A DNA stretch of 64,000 bases, taken from Auanema rhodensis. Its lineage: Eukaryota > Nematoda > Chromadorea > Rhabditida > Rhabditidae. A program made the translations under genes and the position numbers. The notes under the pieces are model-generated. The model worked only from the letters and a program-made list of their open reading frames with translations. It was not told where the DNA came from and did not search any database. The stretch is taken from contig OZ059899.1 in NCBI GenBank assembly GCA_964057225.1, positions 10,478,001 to 10,542,000 of the forward strand, read 5' to 3'. This document shows, piece by piece, positions 23,334-35,174 of the stretch; positions within the stretch are counted from its first letter, which is position 1, and every line of letters starts with the position of its first letter.

Positions 23334-26300
23334 TTATATAAAACTCTCGTTTGATATAAAAAAAGAAGAGGAATAACGTTTCCAGGATGTCAATGATATC
23401 GAATCTAGTGATATTGTAGAAAAATGTAATGTCAGCTCCATAGGTTTTCTCTTAATTTCTCTCAACACAATTGTCTTAGTTTTTTTCTCATAAGAGTTTC
23501 TGAAATCTTAGGTGAACAAGGCCGTATATATTTTTTTCTGGAATTCGAAAGCATTTGGGATGGAAATTAGAAAGTAAAGAACTAGTTTTTCCTACTTTAA
23601 AACAAACAATAAGAAATAAAATAAAAAAGATTGTTAGATATCTAATTTAAACTTATACATTTACTTCGATAAAGAGCCTATTAGTTTGAAATTTTATGTC
23701 TTACAGTTCTCCAACAGAACAGACTGATCCTGGTTTCTTTATGATTACATAAAACTCTCGTTTGATATAAAAAAAGAAGAGGAATAACGTTTCCAGGATG
23801 TCAATGATATCGAATCTAGTGATATTGTAGAAAAATGTAATGTCAGCTCCATAGGTTTTCTCTTAATTTCTCTCATCACAATTGTCTTAGTTTTTTTTCT
23901 CATAAGAGTTTCTGAAATCTCAGGTGAACAAGGCCGTATATATTTTTTTCTGGAATTCGAAAACATTTGGGATGGAAATTAGAAAGAAAAGAACTAGTTT
24001 TTCCTACTTTAAAACAAACAATAAGAAATAAAATAAAAAAGATTGTTAGATATCCAATTTAAACTTATACATTTACTTCGATAAAGAGCCTATTAGTTTG
24101 AAATTTTATGTCTTACAGTTCACCAACAGAACAGACTGATCCTGATTTCTCTATGATTACATAAAACTCTCGTTTGATATACAAAAAGGAGAGGAATAAC
24201 GTTTCCAGGATATCAATGATATCGAATCTAGTGATATTGTAGAAAAATGTAATGTCAGCTTCATAGTTTTTCTCTTAATTTCTCTCATCACAATAGTCTT
24301 ATTTTTTTTTCATAAGAGTTTCTGAAATCTTAGTTGAACAAGGCCGTATATATTTTTTTCTGGAATTCGAAAGCATTTGGGATGGATATTAGAAGGAAAA
24401 GAACTAGTTTTTCCTACTTTAAAACAAACAATAAGAAATAAAATAAAAAAGATTGTTAGATATCCAATTTAAACTTATACATTTACTTCGATAAAGAGCC
24501 TATTAGTTTGAAATTTTATGTCTTACAGTTCTCCAACAGAACAGACTGATCCTGATTTCTCTATGATTACATACAATTCTCGTTTGATATAAAAAAAGAA
24601 GAGGAATAACGTTTCCAGGATGTCAATGATATCGAATCTAGTGATATTGTAAAAAAATGTAATGTCAGCTCCATAGGTTTTCTCTTAATTTCTCTCATCA
24701 CAATTGTTTTAGTTTTTTTTCTCATAAGAGTTTCTGAAATCTTAGGTGAACAAGGCCGTATATATTTTTTTCTGGAATTCGAAAGCATTTGGGATGGAAA
24801 TTAGAAAGAAAAGAACTAGTTTTTCCTACTTTAAAACGAACAATAAGAAATAAAATAAAAAAGATTGTTAGATATCCAATTTAAACTTATACATTTACTT
24901 CGATAAAGAGCCTATTAGTTTGAAATTTTATGTCTTACAGTTCTCCAACAGAACAGACTGATCCTGATTTCTCTATGATTACATAAAACTCTCGTTTGAT
25001 ATACAAAAAGGAGAGGAATAACGTTTCCAGGATATCAATGATATCGAATCTAGTGATATTGTAGAAAAATGTAATGTCAGCTTCATAGTTTTTCTCTTAA
25101 TTTCTCTCATCACAATAGTCTTATTTTTTTTTCATAAGAGTTTCTGAAATCTTAGTTGAACAAGGCCGTATATATTTTTTTCTGGAATTCGAAAGCATTT
25201 GGGATGGAAATTAGAAAGAAAAGAACTAGTTTTTCCTACTTTAAAACAAACAATAAGAAATAAAATAAAAAAGATTGTTAGATATCTAATTTAAACTTAT
25301 ACATTTACTTCGATAAAGAGCCTATTAGTTTGAAATTTTATGTCTTACAGTTCTCCAACAGAACAGACTGATCCTGGTTTCTCTATGATTACATAAAACT
25401 CTCGTTTGATATAAAAAAAGAAGAGGAATAACGTTTCCAGGATGTCAATGATATCGAATCTAGTGATATTGTAGAAAAATGTAATGTCAGCTCCATAGGT
25501 TTTCTCTTAATTTCTCTCATCACAATTGTCTTAGTTTTTTTTCTCATAAGAGTTTGTGAAATCTTAGGTGAACAAGGCCGTATATATTTTTTTCTGGAAT
25601 TCGAAAACATTTGGGATGGAAATTAGAAAGAAAAGAACTAGTTTTTCCTACTTTAAAACAAACAATAAGAAATAAAATAAAAAAGATTGTTAGATATCCA
25701 ATTTAAACTTATACATTTACTTCGATAAAGAGCCTATTAGTTTGAAATTTTATGTCTTACAGTTCACCAACAGAACAGACTGATCCTGATTTCTCTATGA
25801 TTACATAAAACTCTCGTTTGATATACAAAAAGGAGAGGAATAACGTTTCCAGGATATCAATGATATCGAATCTAGTGATATTGTAGAAAAATGTAATGTC
25901 AGCTTCATAGTTTTTCTCTTAATTTCTCTCATCACAATAGTCTTATTTTTTTTTCATAAGAGTTTCTGAAATCTTAGTTGAACAAGGCCGTATATATTTT
26001 TTTCTGGAATTCGAAAGCATTTGGGATGGATATTAGAAGGAAAAGAACTAGTTTTTCCTACTTTAAAACAAACAATAAGAAATAAAATAAAAAAGATTGT
26101 TAGATATCCAATTTAAACTTATACATTTACTTCGATAAAGAGCCTATTAGTTTGAAATTTTATGTCTTACAGTTCTCCAACAGAACAGACTGATCCTGAT
26201 TTCTCTATGATTACATAAAACTCTCGTTTGATATGAAAAAAGAAGAGGAATAACGTTTCCAGGATGTCAATGATATCGAATCTAGTGATATTGTAAAAAA

Positions 26301-27034
26301 ATGTAATGTCAGCTCCATAGGTTTTCTCTTAATTTCTCTCATCACAATTGTCTTAGTTTTTTTTCTCATAAGAGTTTCTGAAATCTTAGGTGAACAAGGC
26401 CGTATATATTTTTTTCTGGAATTCGAAAGCATTTGGGATGGAAATTAGAAAGAAAAGAACCAGTTTTTCCTACTTTAAAACAAACAATAAGAAATAAAAT
26501 AAAAAAGATTGTTAGATATCCAATTTAAACTTATACATTTACTTCGATAAAGAGCCTATTAGTTTGAAATTTTATGTCTTACAGTTCTCCAACAGAACAG
26601 ACTGATCCTGATTTCTCTATGATTATATAAAACTCTCGTTTGATATAAAAAAAGAAGAGGAATAACGTTTCCAGGATGTCAATGATATCGAATCTAGTGA
26701 TATTGTAGAAAAATGTAATGTCAGCTCCATAGGTTTTCTCTTAATTTCTCTCATCACAATTGTCTTAGTTTTTTTTCTCATAAGAGTTTCTGAAATCTTA
26801 GGTGAACAAGGCCGTATATATTTTTTTCTGGAATTCGAAAGCATTTGGGATGGAAATTAGAAAGAAAAGAACTAGTTTTTCCTACTTTAAAACGAACAAT
26901 AAGAAATAAAATAAAAAAGATTGTTAGATATCCAATTTAAACTTATACATTTACTTCGATAAAGAGCCTATTAGTTTGAAATTTTATGTCTTACAGTTCT
27001 CCAACAGAACAGACTGATCCTGATTTCTCTATGA
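23334..27034 (+). repeat. tRNA-free run of nine short units with an 822-bp dimer register
   Basis: Units start at 23334, 23745, 24157, 24567, 24979, 25389, 25801, 26211 and 26623. From 23745 to 26210 type A and type B short units alternate, making three 822-bp dimers. The segment aligns to the first 1.6 kb of the window with an offset of 23372 bp, including the rare 'gattacatacaattctcg' at 1195 and 24567. No gene is seen. Confidence 0.9.
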
Positions 27035-27219
27035 TTACATAAAACTCTCGTTTGATATACAAAAAGGAGAGGAATAACGTTTCCAGGATATCAATGATAT
27101 CGAATCTAGTGATATTGTAGAAAAATGTAATGTCAGCTCCATAGTTTTTCTCTTAATTTCTCTCATCACAATAGTCTTAGTTTTTTTTCATAAGAGTTTC
27201 TGAAATCTTAGTTGAACAA

Positions 27220-27292
27220 GGCCGCGTGGCGCAATGGATAACGCGTCTGCCTACGGAGCAGAAGATTGTAGGTTCGAATCCTGCCGTGGTCG
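27220..27292 (+). tRNA. tRNA-Arg(ACG), consensus copy
   Basis: Consensus tRNA. The 3' tail reads 'catttaacttg' where earlier copies have 'catttcacttg'. It lies in long unit 27035-27641, with the T7 tract at 27297-27303. Confidence 0.95.
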
Positions 27293-27641
27293 TAAATTTT
27301 TTTCATTTAACTTGTCATTTACAAAAATCAAATTTATCTTCTTCAACGATTATTTTTGCAATGTGTCATAAAAATTTCACAGTTGAACAAAACGTTTTTT
27401 AAGAATTTTTTTTGTTGTCAACATATATATTTTCCTGGAATTCGAAAGCATTTGGGATGGAAATTAGAAAGAAAAGAACTAGTTTTTCCTATTTTAAAAC
27501 AAACAAAAAAAAATAAAATGAAAAAGATTGTTAGATATCCAATTTAAACTTATACATTTACTTCGATAAAGAGCCTATTAGTTTGAAATTTTATGTCTTA
27601 CAGTTCTCCAACAGAACAGACTGATCCTGATTTCTCTATGA

Positions 27642-28465
27642 TTACATAAAACTCTCGTTTGATATGAAAAAAGAAGAGGAATAACGTTTCCAGGATGTCA
27701 ATGATATCGAATCTAGTGATATTGTAAAAAAATATAATGTCAGCTCCATAGGTTTTCTCTTAATTTCTCTCATCACAATTGTCTTAGTTTTTTTTCTCAT
27801 AAGAGTTTCTGAAATCTTAGGTGAACAAGGCCGTATATATTTTTTTCTGGAATTCGAAAGCATTTGGGATGGAAATTAGAAAGAAAAGAACCAGTTTTTC
27901 CTACTTTAAAACAAACAATAAGAAATAAAATAAAAAAGATTGTTAGATATCCAATTTAAACTTATACATTTACTTCGATAAAGAGCCTATTAGTTTGAAA
28001 TTTTATGTCTTACAGTTCTCCAACAGAACAGACTGATCCTGATTTCTCTATGATTATATAAAACTCTCGTTTGATATAAAAAAAGAAGAGGAATAACGTT
28101 TCCAGGATGTCAATGATATCGAATCTAGTGATATTGTAGAAAAATGTAATGTCAGCTCCATAGGTTTTCTCTTAATTTCTCTCATCACAATTGTCTTAGT
28201 TTTTTTTCTCATAAGAGTTTCTGAAATCTTAGGTGAACAAGGCCGTATATATTTTTTTCTGGAATTCGAAAGCATTTGGGATGGAAATTAGAAAGAAAAG
28301 AACTAGTTTTTCCTACTTTAAAACAAACAATAAGAAATAAAATAAAAAAGATTGTTAGATATCCAATTTAAACTTATACATTTACTTCGATAAAGAGCCT
28401 ATTAGTTTGAAATTTTATGTCTTACAGTTCTCCAACAGAACAGACTGATCCTGATTTCTCTATGA
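27642..28465 (+). repeat. Two short units between tRNA copies 11 and 12
   Basis: Units start at 27642 and 28054. The first has a private 'aaaaaatataatg' change near 27730. No gene is seen. Confidence 0.9.
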
Positions 28466-28650
28466 TTACATAAAACTCTCGTTTGATATAAAAAAAGAAG
28501 AAGAATAACGTTTCCAGGATGTCAATGATATCGAATCTAGTGATATTGTAGAAAAATGTAATGTCAGCTCCATAGGTTTTCTCTTAATTTCTCTCATCAC
28601 AATAGTCTTAGTTTTTTTTCATAAGAGTTTCTGAAATCTTAGTTGAACAA

Positions 28651-28723
28651 GGCCGCGTGGCGCAATGGATAACGCGTCTGCCTACGGAGCAGAAGATTGT
28701 AGGTTCGAATCCTGCCGTGGTCG
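28651..28723 (+). tRNA. tRNA-Arg(ACG), consensus copy
   Basis: Consensus tRNA sharing the 'catttaacttg' tail with the copy 1431 bp upstream. It lies in long unit 28466-29072, with the T7 tract at 28728-28734. Confidence 0.95.
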
Positions 28724-29669
28724 TAAATTTTTTTCATTTAACTTGTCATTTACAAAAATCAAATTTATCTTCTTCAACGATTATTTTTGCAATGTGTCAT
28801 AAAAATTTCACAGTTGAACAAAACGTTTTTTAAGAATTTTTTTTGTTGTCAACATATATATTTTCCTGGAATTCGAAAGCATTTGGGATGGAAATTAGAA
28901 AGAAAAGAACTAGTTTTTCCTATTTTAAAACAAACAAAAAAAAATAAAATGAAAAAGATTGTTAGATATCCAATTTAAACTTATACATTTACTTCGATAA
29001 AGAGCCTATTAGTTTGAAATTTTATGTCTTACAGTTCTCCAACAGAACAGACTGATCCTGATTTCTCTATGATTACATAAAATTCTCGTTTGATATAAAA
29101 AAAGAAGAGGAATAACGTTTCCAGGATGTCAATGATATCGAATCTAGTGATATTGTAAAAAAATGTAATGTCAGCTCCATAGGTTTTCTCTTAATTTCTC
29201 TCATCACAATTGTCTTAGTTTTTTTTCTTATAAGAGTTTCTGAAATCTTAGGTGAACAAGGCCGTATATATTTTTTTCTGGAATTCGAAAGCATTTGGGA
29301 TGGAAATTAGAAAGAAAAGAACTAGTTTTTCCTACTTTAAAACGAACAATAAGAAATAAAATAAAAAAGATTGTTAGATATCCAATTTAAACTTATACAT
29401 TTACTTCGATAAAGAGCCTATTAGTTTGAAATTTTATGTCTTACAGTTCTCCAACAGAACAGACTGATCCTGATTTCTCTATGATTACATAAAACTCTCG
29501 TTTGATATACAAAAAGGAGAGGAATAACGTTTCCAGGATATCAATGATATCGAATCTAGTGATATTGTAGAAAAATGTAATGTCAGCTCCATAGTTTTTC
29601 TCTAAATTTCTCTCATCACAATAGTCTTATTTTTTTTTCATAAGAGTTTCTGAAATCTTAGTTGAACAA

Positions 29670-29742
29670 GGCCGCGTGGCGCAATGGATAACGCGTCTGC
29701 CTACGGAGCAGAAGATTGTAGGTTCGAATCCTGCCGTGGTCG
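29670..29742 (+). tRNA. tRNA-Arg(ACG), consensus copy
   Basis: Consensus tRNA with a 'catttaatttg' tail, found again only at 39669, and 'aaattaaaaag' further down. It lies in long unit 29485-30092, separated from the previous long unit by one short unit (29073-29484). The T7 tract is at 29747-29753. Confidence 0.95.
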
Positions 29743-30689
29743 TAAATTTTTTTCATTTAATTTGTCATTTACAAAAATCAAATTTATCTTCTTCAACGAT
29801 TATTTTTGCAATGTGTCATAAAAATTTCACAGTTGAACAAAACGTTTTTTAAGAATTTTTTTTGTTGTCAACATATATATTTTCCTGGAATTCGAAAGCA
29901 TTTGGGATGGAAATTAAAAAGAAAAGAACTAGTTTTTCCTATTTTAAAACAAACAAAAAAAAAATAAAATGAAAAAGATTGTTAGATATCCAATTTAAAC
30001 TTATACATTTACTTCGATAAAGAGCCTATTAGTTTGAAATTTTATGTCTTACAGTTCTCCAACAGAACAGACTGATCCTGATTTCTCTATGATTACATAA
30101 AACTCTCGTTTGATATAAAAAAAGAAGAGGAATAACGTTTCCAGGATGTCAATGATATCGAATCTAGTGATATTGTAAAAAAATGTAATGTCAGCTCCAT
30201 AGGTTTTCTCTTAATTTCTCTCATCACAATTGTCTTAGTTTTTTTTCTCATAAGAGTTTCTGAAATCTTAGGTGAACAAGGCCGTATATATTTTTTTCTG
30301 GAATTCGGAAGCATTTGCGATGGACATTAGAAGGAAAAGAACTAGTTTTTCCTACTTTAAAACAAACAATAAGGAATAAAATAAAAAAGATTGTTAGATA
30401 TCCAATTTAAACTTATACATTTACTTCGATAAAGAGCCTATTAGTTTGAAATTTTATGTCTTACAGTTCTCCAACAGAACAGACTGATCCTGATTTCTCT
30501 ATGATTACATAAAACTCTCGTTTGATATACAAAAAGGAGAGGAATAACGTTTCCAGGATGTCAATGATATCGAATCTAGTGATATTGTAGAAAAATGTAA
30601 TGTCAGCTCCATAGGTTTTCTCTTAATTTCTCTCATCACAATAGTCTTAGTTTTTTTTCATAAGAGTTTCTGAAATCTTAGTTGAACAA

Positions 30690-30762
30690 GGCCGCGTGGC
30701 GCAATGGATAACGCGTCTGCCTACGGAGCAGAAGATTGTAGGTTCGAATCCTGCCGTGGTCG
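30690..30762 (+). tRNA. tRNA-Arg(ACG), consensus copy
   Basis: Consensus tRNA in long unit 30505-31111, with 'cataggtttt' and 'cttagttg' upstream. One short unit (30093-30504) precedes it. The T7 tract is at 30767-30773. Confidence 0.95.
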
Positions 30763-31705
30763 TAAATTTTTTTCATTTCACTTGTCATTTACAAAAATCA
30801 AATTTATCTTCTTCAACGATTATTTTTGCAATGTGTCATAAAAATTTCACAGTTGAACAAAACGTTTTTTAAGAATTTTTTTTGTTGTCAACATATATAT
30901 TTTCCTGGAATTCGAAAGCATTTGGGATGGAAATTAGAAAGAAAAGAACTAGTTTTTCCTATTTTAAAACAAACAAAAAAAAATAAAATGAAAAAGATTG
31001 TTAGATATCCAATTTAAACTTATACATTTACTTCGATAAAGAGCCTATTAGTTTGAAATTTTATTTCTTACAGTTCTCCAACAGAACAGACTGATCCTGA
31101 TTTCTCTATGATTATATAAAACTCTCGTTTGATATAAAAAAAGAAGAGGAATAACGTTTCCAGGATGTCAATGATATCGAATCTAGTGATATTGTACAAA
31201 AATGTAATGTCAGCTCCATAGGTTTTCTCTTAATTTCTCTCATCACAATTGTCTTAGTTTTTTTCTCATAAGAGTTTCTGAAATCTTAGGTGAACAAGGC
31301 CGTATATATTTTTTTCTGAAATTCGGAAGCATTTGAGATGGACATTAGAAGGAAAAGAACTAGTTTTTCCTACTTTAAAACAAACAATAAGGAATAAAAT
31401 AAAAAAGATTGTTAGATATCCAATTTAAACGTATACATTTACTTCGATAAAGAGCATATTAGTTTGAAATTTTATGTCTTACAGTTCTCCAACAGAACAG
31501 ACTGATCCTGATTTCTCTGATTACATAAAACTCTCGTTTGATATACAAAAAGGAGAGGAATAACGTTTCCAGGATATCAATGATATCGAATCTAGTGATA
31601 TTGTAGAAAAATGTAATGTCAGCTCCATAGTTTTTCTCTAAATTTTTCTCATCACAATAGTCTTATTTTTTTTTCATAAGAGTTTCTGAAATCTTAGTTG
31701 AACAA

Positions 31706-31778
31706 GGCCGCGTGGCGCAATGGATAACGCGTCTGCCTACGGAGCAGAAGATTGTAGGTTCGAATCCTGCCGTGGTCG
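31706..31778 (+). tRNA. tRNA-Arg(ACG), consensus copy
   Basis: Consensus tRNA in long unit 31521-32127, type B upstream region with 'aaatttttctc'. The T7 tract is at 31783-31789, and 'aagagtctattag' lies further downstream at about 32055. Confidence 0.95.
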
Positions 31779-32721
31779 TAAATTTTTTTCATTTCACTTG
31801 TCATTTACAAAAATCAAATTTATCTTCTTCAACGATTATTTTTGCAATGTGTCATAAAAATTTCACAGTTGAACAAAACGTTTTTTAAGAATTTTTTTTG
31901 TTGTCAACATATATATTTTCCTGGAATTCGAAAGCATTTGGGATGGAAATTAGAAAGAAAAGAACTAGTTTTTCCTATTTTAAAACAAACAAAAAAAAAT
32001 AAAATGAAAAAGATTGTTAGATATCCAATTTAAACTTATACATTTACTTCGATAAAGAGTCTATTAGTTTGAAATTTTATGTCTTACAGTTCTCCAACAG
32101 AACAGACTGATCCTGATTTCTCTATGATTATATAAAACTCTCGTTTGATATAAAAAAAGAAGAGGAATAACGTTTCCAGGATGTCAATGATATCCAATCT
32201 AGTGATATTGTAGAAAAATGTAATGTCAGCTCCATAGGTTTTCTCTTAATTTCTCTCATCACAATTGTCTTAGTTTTTTTCTCATAAGAGTTTCTGAAAT
32301 CTTAGGTGAACAAGGCCGTATATATTTTTTTCTGGAATTCGAAAGCATTTGGGATGGAAATTAGAAAGAAAAAAACTAGTTTTTCCTACTTTAAAACAAA
32401 CAATAAGGAATAAAATAAAAAAGATTGTTAGATATCCAATTTAAACGTATACATTTACTTCGATAAAGAGCATATTAGTTTGAAATTTTATGTCTTACAG
32501 TTCTCCAACAGAACAGACTGATCCTGATTTCTCTGATTACATAAAACTCTCGTTTGATATACAAAAAGGAGAGGAATAACGTTTCCAGGATATCAATGAT
32601 ATCGAATCTAGTGATATTGTAGAAAAATGTAATGTCAGCTCCATAGTTTTTCTCTAAATTTTTCTCATCACAATAGTCTTATTTTTTTTTCATAAGAGTT
32701 TCTGAAATCTTAGTTGAACAA

Positions 32722-32794
32722 GGCCGCGTGGCGCAATGGATAACGCGTCTGCCTACGGAGCAGAAGATTGTAGGTTCGAATCCTGCCGTGGTCG
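32722..32794 (+). tRNA. tRNA-Arg(ACG), consensus copy
   Basis: Consensus tRNA in long unit 32537-33143. The T7 tract is at 32799-32805. It is the second member of the 1016-bp series with the shortened start box. Confidence 0.95.
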
Positions 32795-33737
32795 TAAATT
32801 TTTTTCATTTCACTTGTCATTTACAAAAATCAAATTTATCTTCTTCAACGATTATTTTTGCAATGTGTCATAAAAATTTCACAGTTGAACAAAACGTTTT
32901 TTAAGAATTTTTTTTGTTGTCAACATATATATTTTCCTGGAATTCGAAAGCATTTGGGATGGAAATTAGAAAGAAAAGAACTAGTTTTTCCTATTTTAAA
33001 ACAAACAAAAAAAAATAAAATGAAAAAGATTGTTAGATATCCAATTTAAACTTATACATTTACTTCGATAAAGAGCCTATTAGTTTGAAATTTTATGTCT
33101 TACAGTTCTCCAACAGAACAGACTGATCCTGATTTCTCTATGATTATATAAAACTCTCGTTTGATATAAAAAAAGAAGAGGAATAACGTTTCCAGGATGT
33201 CAATGATATCGAATCTAGTGATATTGTACAAAAATGTAATGTCAGCTCCATAGGTTTTCTCTTAATTTCTCTCATCACAATTGTCTTAGTTTTTTTCTCA
33301 TAAGAGTTTCTGAAATCTTAGGTGAACAAGGCCGTATATATTTTTTTCTGGAATTCGGAAGCATTTGAGATGGACATTAGAAGGAAAAGAACTAGTTTTT
33401 CCTACTTTAAAACAAACAATAAGGAATAAAATAAAAAAGATTGTTAGATATCCAATTTAAACGTATACATTTACTTCGATAAAGAGCATATTAGTTTGAA
33501 ATTTTATGTCTTACAGTTCTCCAACAGAACAGACTGATCCTGATTTCTCTGATTACATAAAACTCTCGTTTGATATACAAAAAGGAGAGGAATAACGTTT
33601 CCAGGATATCAATGATATCGAATCTAGTGATATTGTAGAAAAATGTAATGTCAGCTCCATAGTTTTTCTCTAAATTTTTCTCATCACAATAGTCTTATTT
33701 TTTTTTCATAAGAGTTTCTGAAATCTTAGTTGAACAA

Positions 33738-33810
33738 GGCCGCGTGGCGCAATGGATAACGCGTCTGCCTACGGAGCAGAAGATTGTAGGTTCGAATCCT
33801 GCCGTGGTCG
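33738..33810 (+). tRNA. tRNA-Arg(ACG), consensus copy
   Basis: Consensus tRNA in long unit 33553-34159, the 2032-bp partner of the 31706 copy (shared 'aagagtctattag'). The T7 tract is at 33815-33821. Confidence 0.95.
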
Positions 33811-34753
33811 TAAATTTTTTTCATTTCACTTGTCATTTACAAAAATCAAATTTATCTTCTTCAACGATTATTTTTGCAATGTGTCATAAAAATTTCACAG
33901 TTGAACAAAACGTTTTTTAAGAATTTTTTTTGTTGTCAACATATATATTTTCCTGGAATTCGAAAGCATTTGGGATGGAAATTAGAAAGAAAAGAACTAG
34001 TTTTTCCTATTTTAAAACAAACAAAAAAAAATAAAATGAAAAAGATTGTTAGATATCCAATTTAAACTTATACATTTACTTCGATAAAGAGTCTATTAGT
34101 TTGAAATTTTATGTCTTACAGTTCTCCAACAGAACAGACTGATCCTGATTTCTCTATGATTATATAAAACTCTCGTTTGATATAAAAAAAGAAGAGGAAT
34201 AACGTTTCCAGGATGTCAATGATATCCAATCTAGTGATATTGTAGAAAAATGTAATGTCAGCTCCATAGGTTTTCTCTTAATTTCTCTCATCACAATTGT
34301 CTTAGTTTTTTTCTCATAAGAGTTTCTGAAATCTTAGGTGAACAAGGCCGTATATATTTTTTTCTGGAATTCGAAAGCATTTGGGATGGAAATTAGAAAG
34401 AAAAAAACTAGTTTTTCCTACTTTAAAACAAACAATAAGGAATAAAATAAAAAAGATTGTTAGATATCCAATTTAAACGTATACATTTACTTCGATAAAG
34501 AGCATATTAGTTTGAAATTTTATGTCTTACAGTTCTCCAACAGAACAGACTGATCCTGATTTCTCTGATTACATAAAACTCTCGTTTGATATACAAAAAG
34601 GAGAGGAATAACGTTTCCAGGATATCAATGATATCGAATCTAGTGATATTGTAGAAAAATGTAATGTCAGCTCCATAGTTTTTCTCTAAATTTTTCTCAT
34701 CACAATAGTCTTATTTTTTTTTCATAAGAGTTTCTGAAATCTTAGTTGAACAA

Positions 34754-34826
34754 GGCCGCGTGGCGCAATGGATAACGCGTCTGCCTACGGAGCAGAAGAT
34801 TGTAGGTTCGAATCCTGCCGTGGTCG
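34754..34826 (+). tRNA. tRNA-Arg(ACG), consensus copy
   Basis: Consensus tRNA in long unit 34569-35174, the last of the 1016-bp series. Its distal A-run is shorter and followed by 'taaaatgagaaag'. The T7 tract is at 34831-34837. Confidence 0.95.
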
Positions 34827-35174
34827 TAAATTTTTTTCATTTCACTTGTCATTTACAAAAATCAAATTTATCTTCTTCAACGATTATTTTTGCAATGTGT
34901 CATAAAAATTTCACAGTTGAACAAAACGTTTTTTAAGAATTTTTTTTGTTGTCAACATATATATTTTCCTGGAATTCGAAAGCATTTGGGATGGAAATTA
35001 GAAAGAAAAGAACTAGTTTTTCCTATTTTAAAACAAACAAAAAAAATAAAATGAGAAAGATTGTTAGATATCCAATTTAAACTTATACATTTACTTCGAT
35101 AAAGAGCCTATTAGTTTGAAATTTTATGTCTTACAGTTCTCCAACAGAACAGACTGATCCTGATTTCTCTATGA

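Larger units (their letters stand above)
26211..30092 (+). repeat. Higher-order repeat, 1431 bp register (short, short, long)
   Basis: Trios start at 26211, 27642 and 29073. The first two are complete (short, short, long); the third lacks one short unit and passes from 29073 straight to long unit 29485. Shared markers include 'gatatgaaaaaag' (26211/27642), 'gaaccagttttt' and the 'catttaac' tail of the two tRNA copies. Confidence 0.82.
30505..34568 (+). repeat. Higher-order repeat, about 1016-bp dimer and 2032-bp tetramer
   Basis: Long and short units alternate strictly: long at 30505, 31521, 32537 and 33553; short at 31112, 32128, 33144 and 34160. tRNA starts are exactly 1016 bp apart from 30690 to 34754. 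Units 31112 and 33144 share 'gtacaaaaatg' and 'gcatttgagatggacattag'; units 32128 and 34160 share 'gatatccaatctag' and 'gaaaaaaactag'. The real period is therefore 2032 bp. Long units 31521, 32537, 33553 and 34569 have lost three bases in the start box ('ttctctgattac'). No gene other than the tRNAs is seen. Confidence 0.9.
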
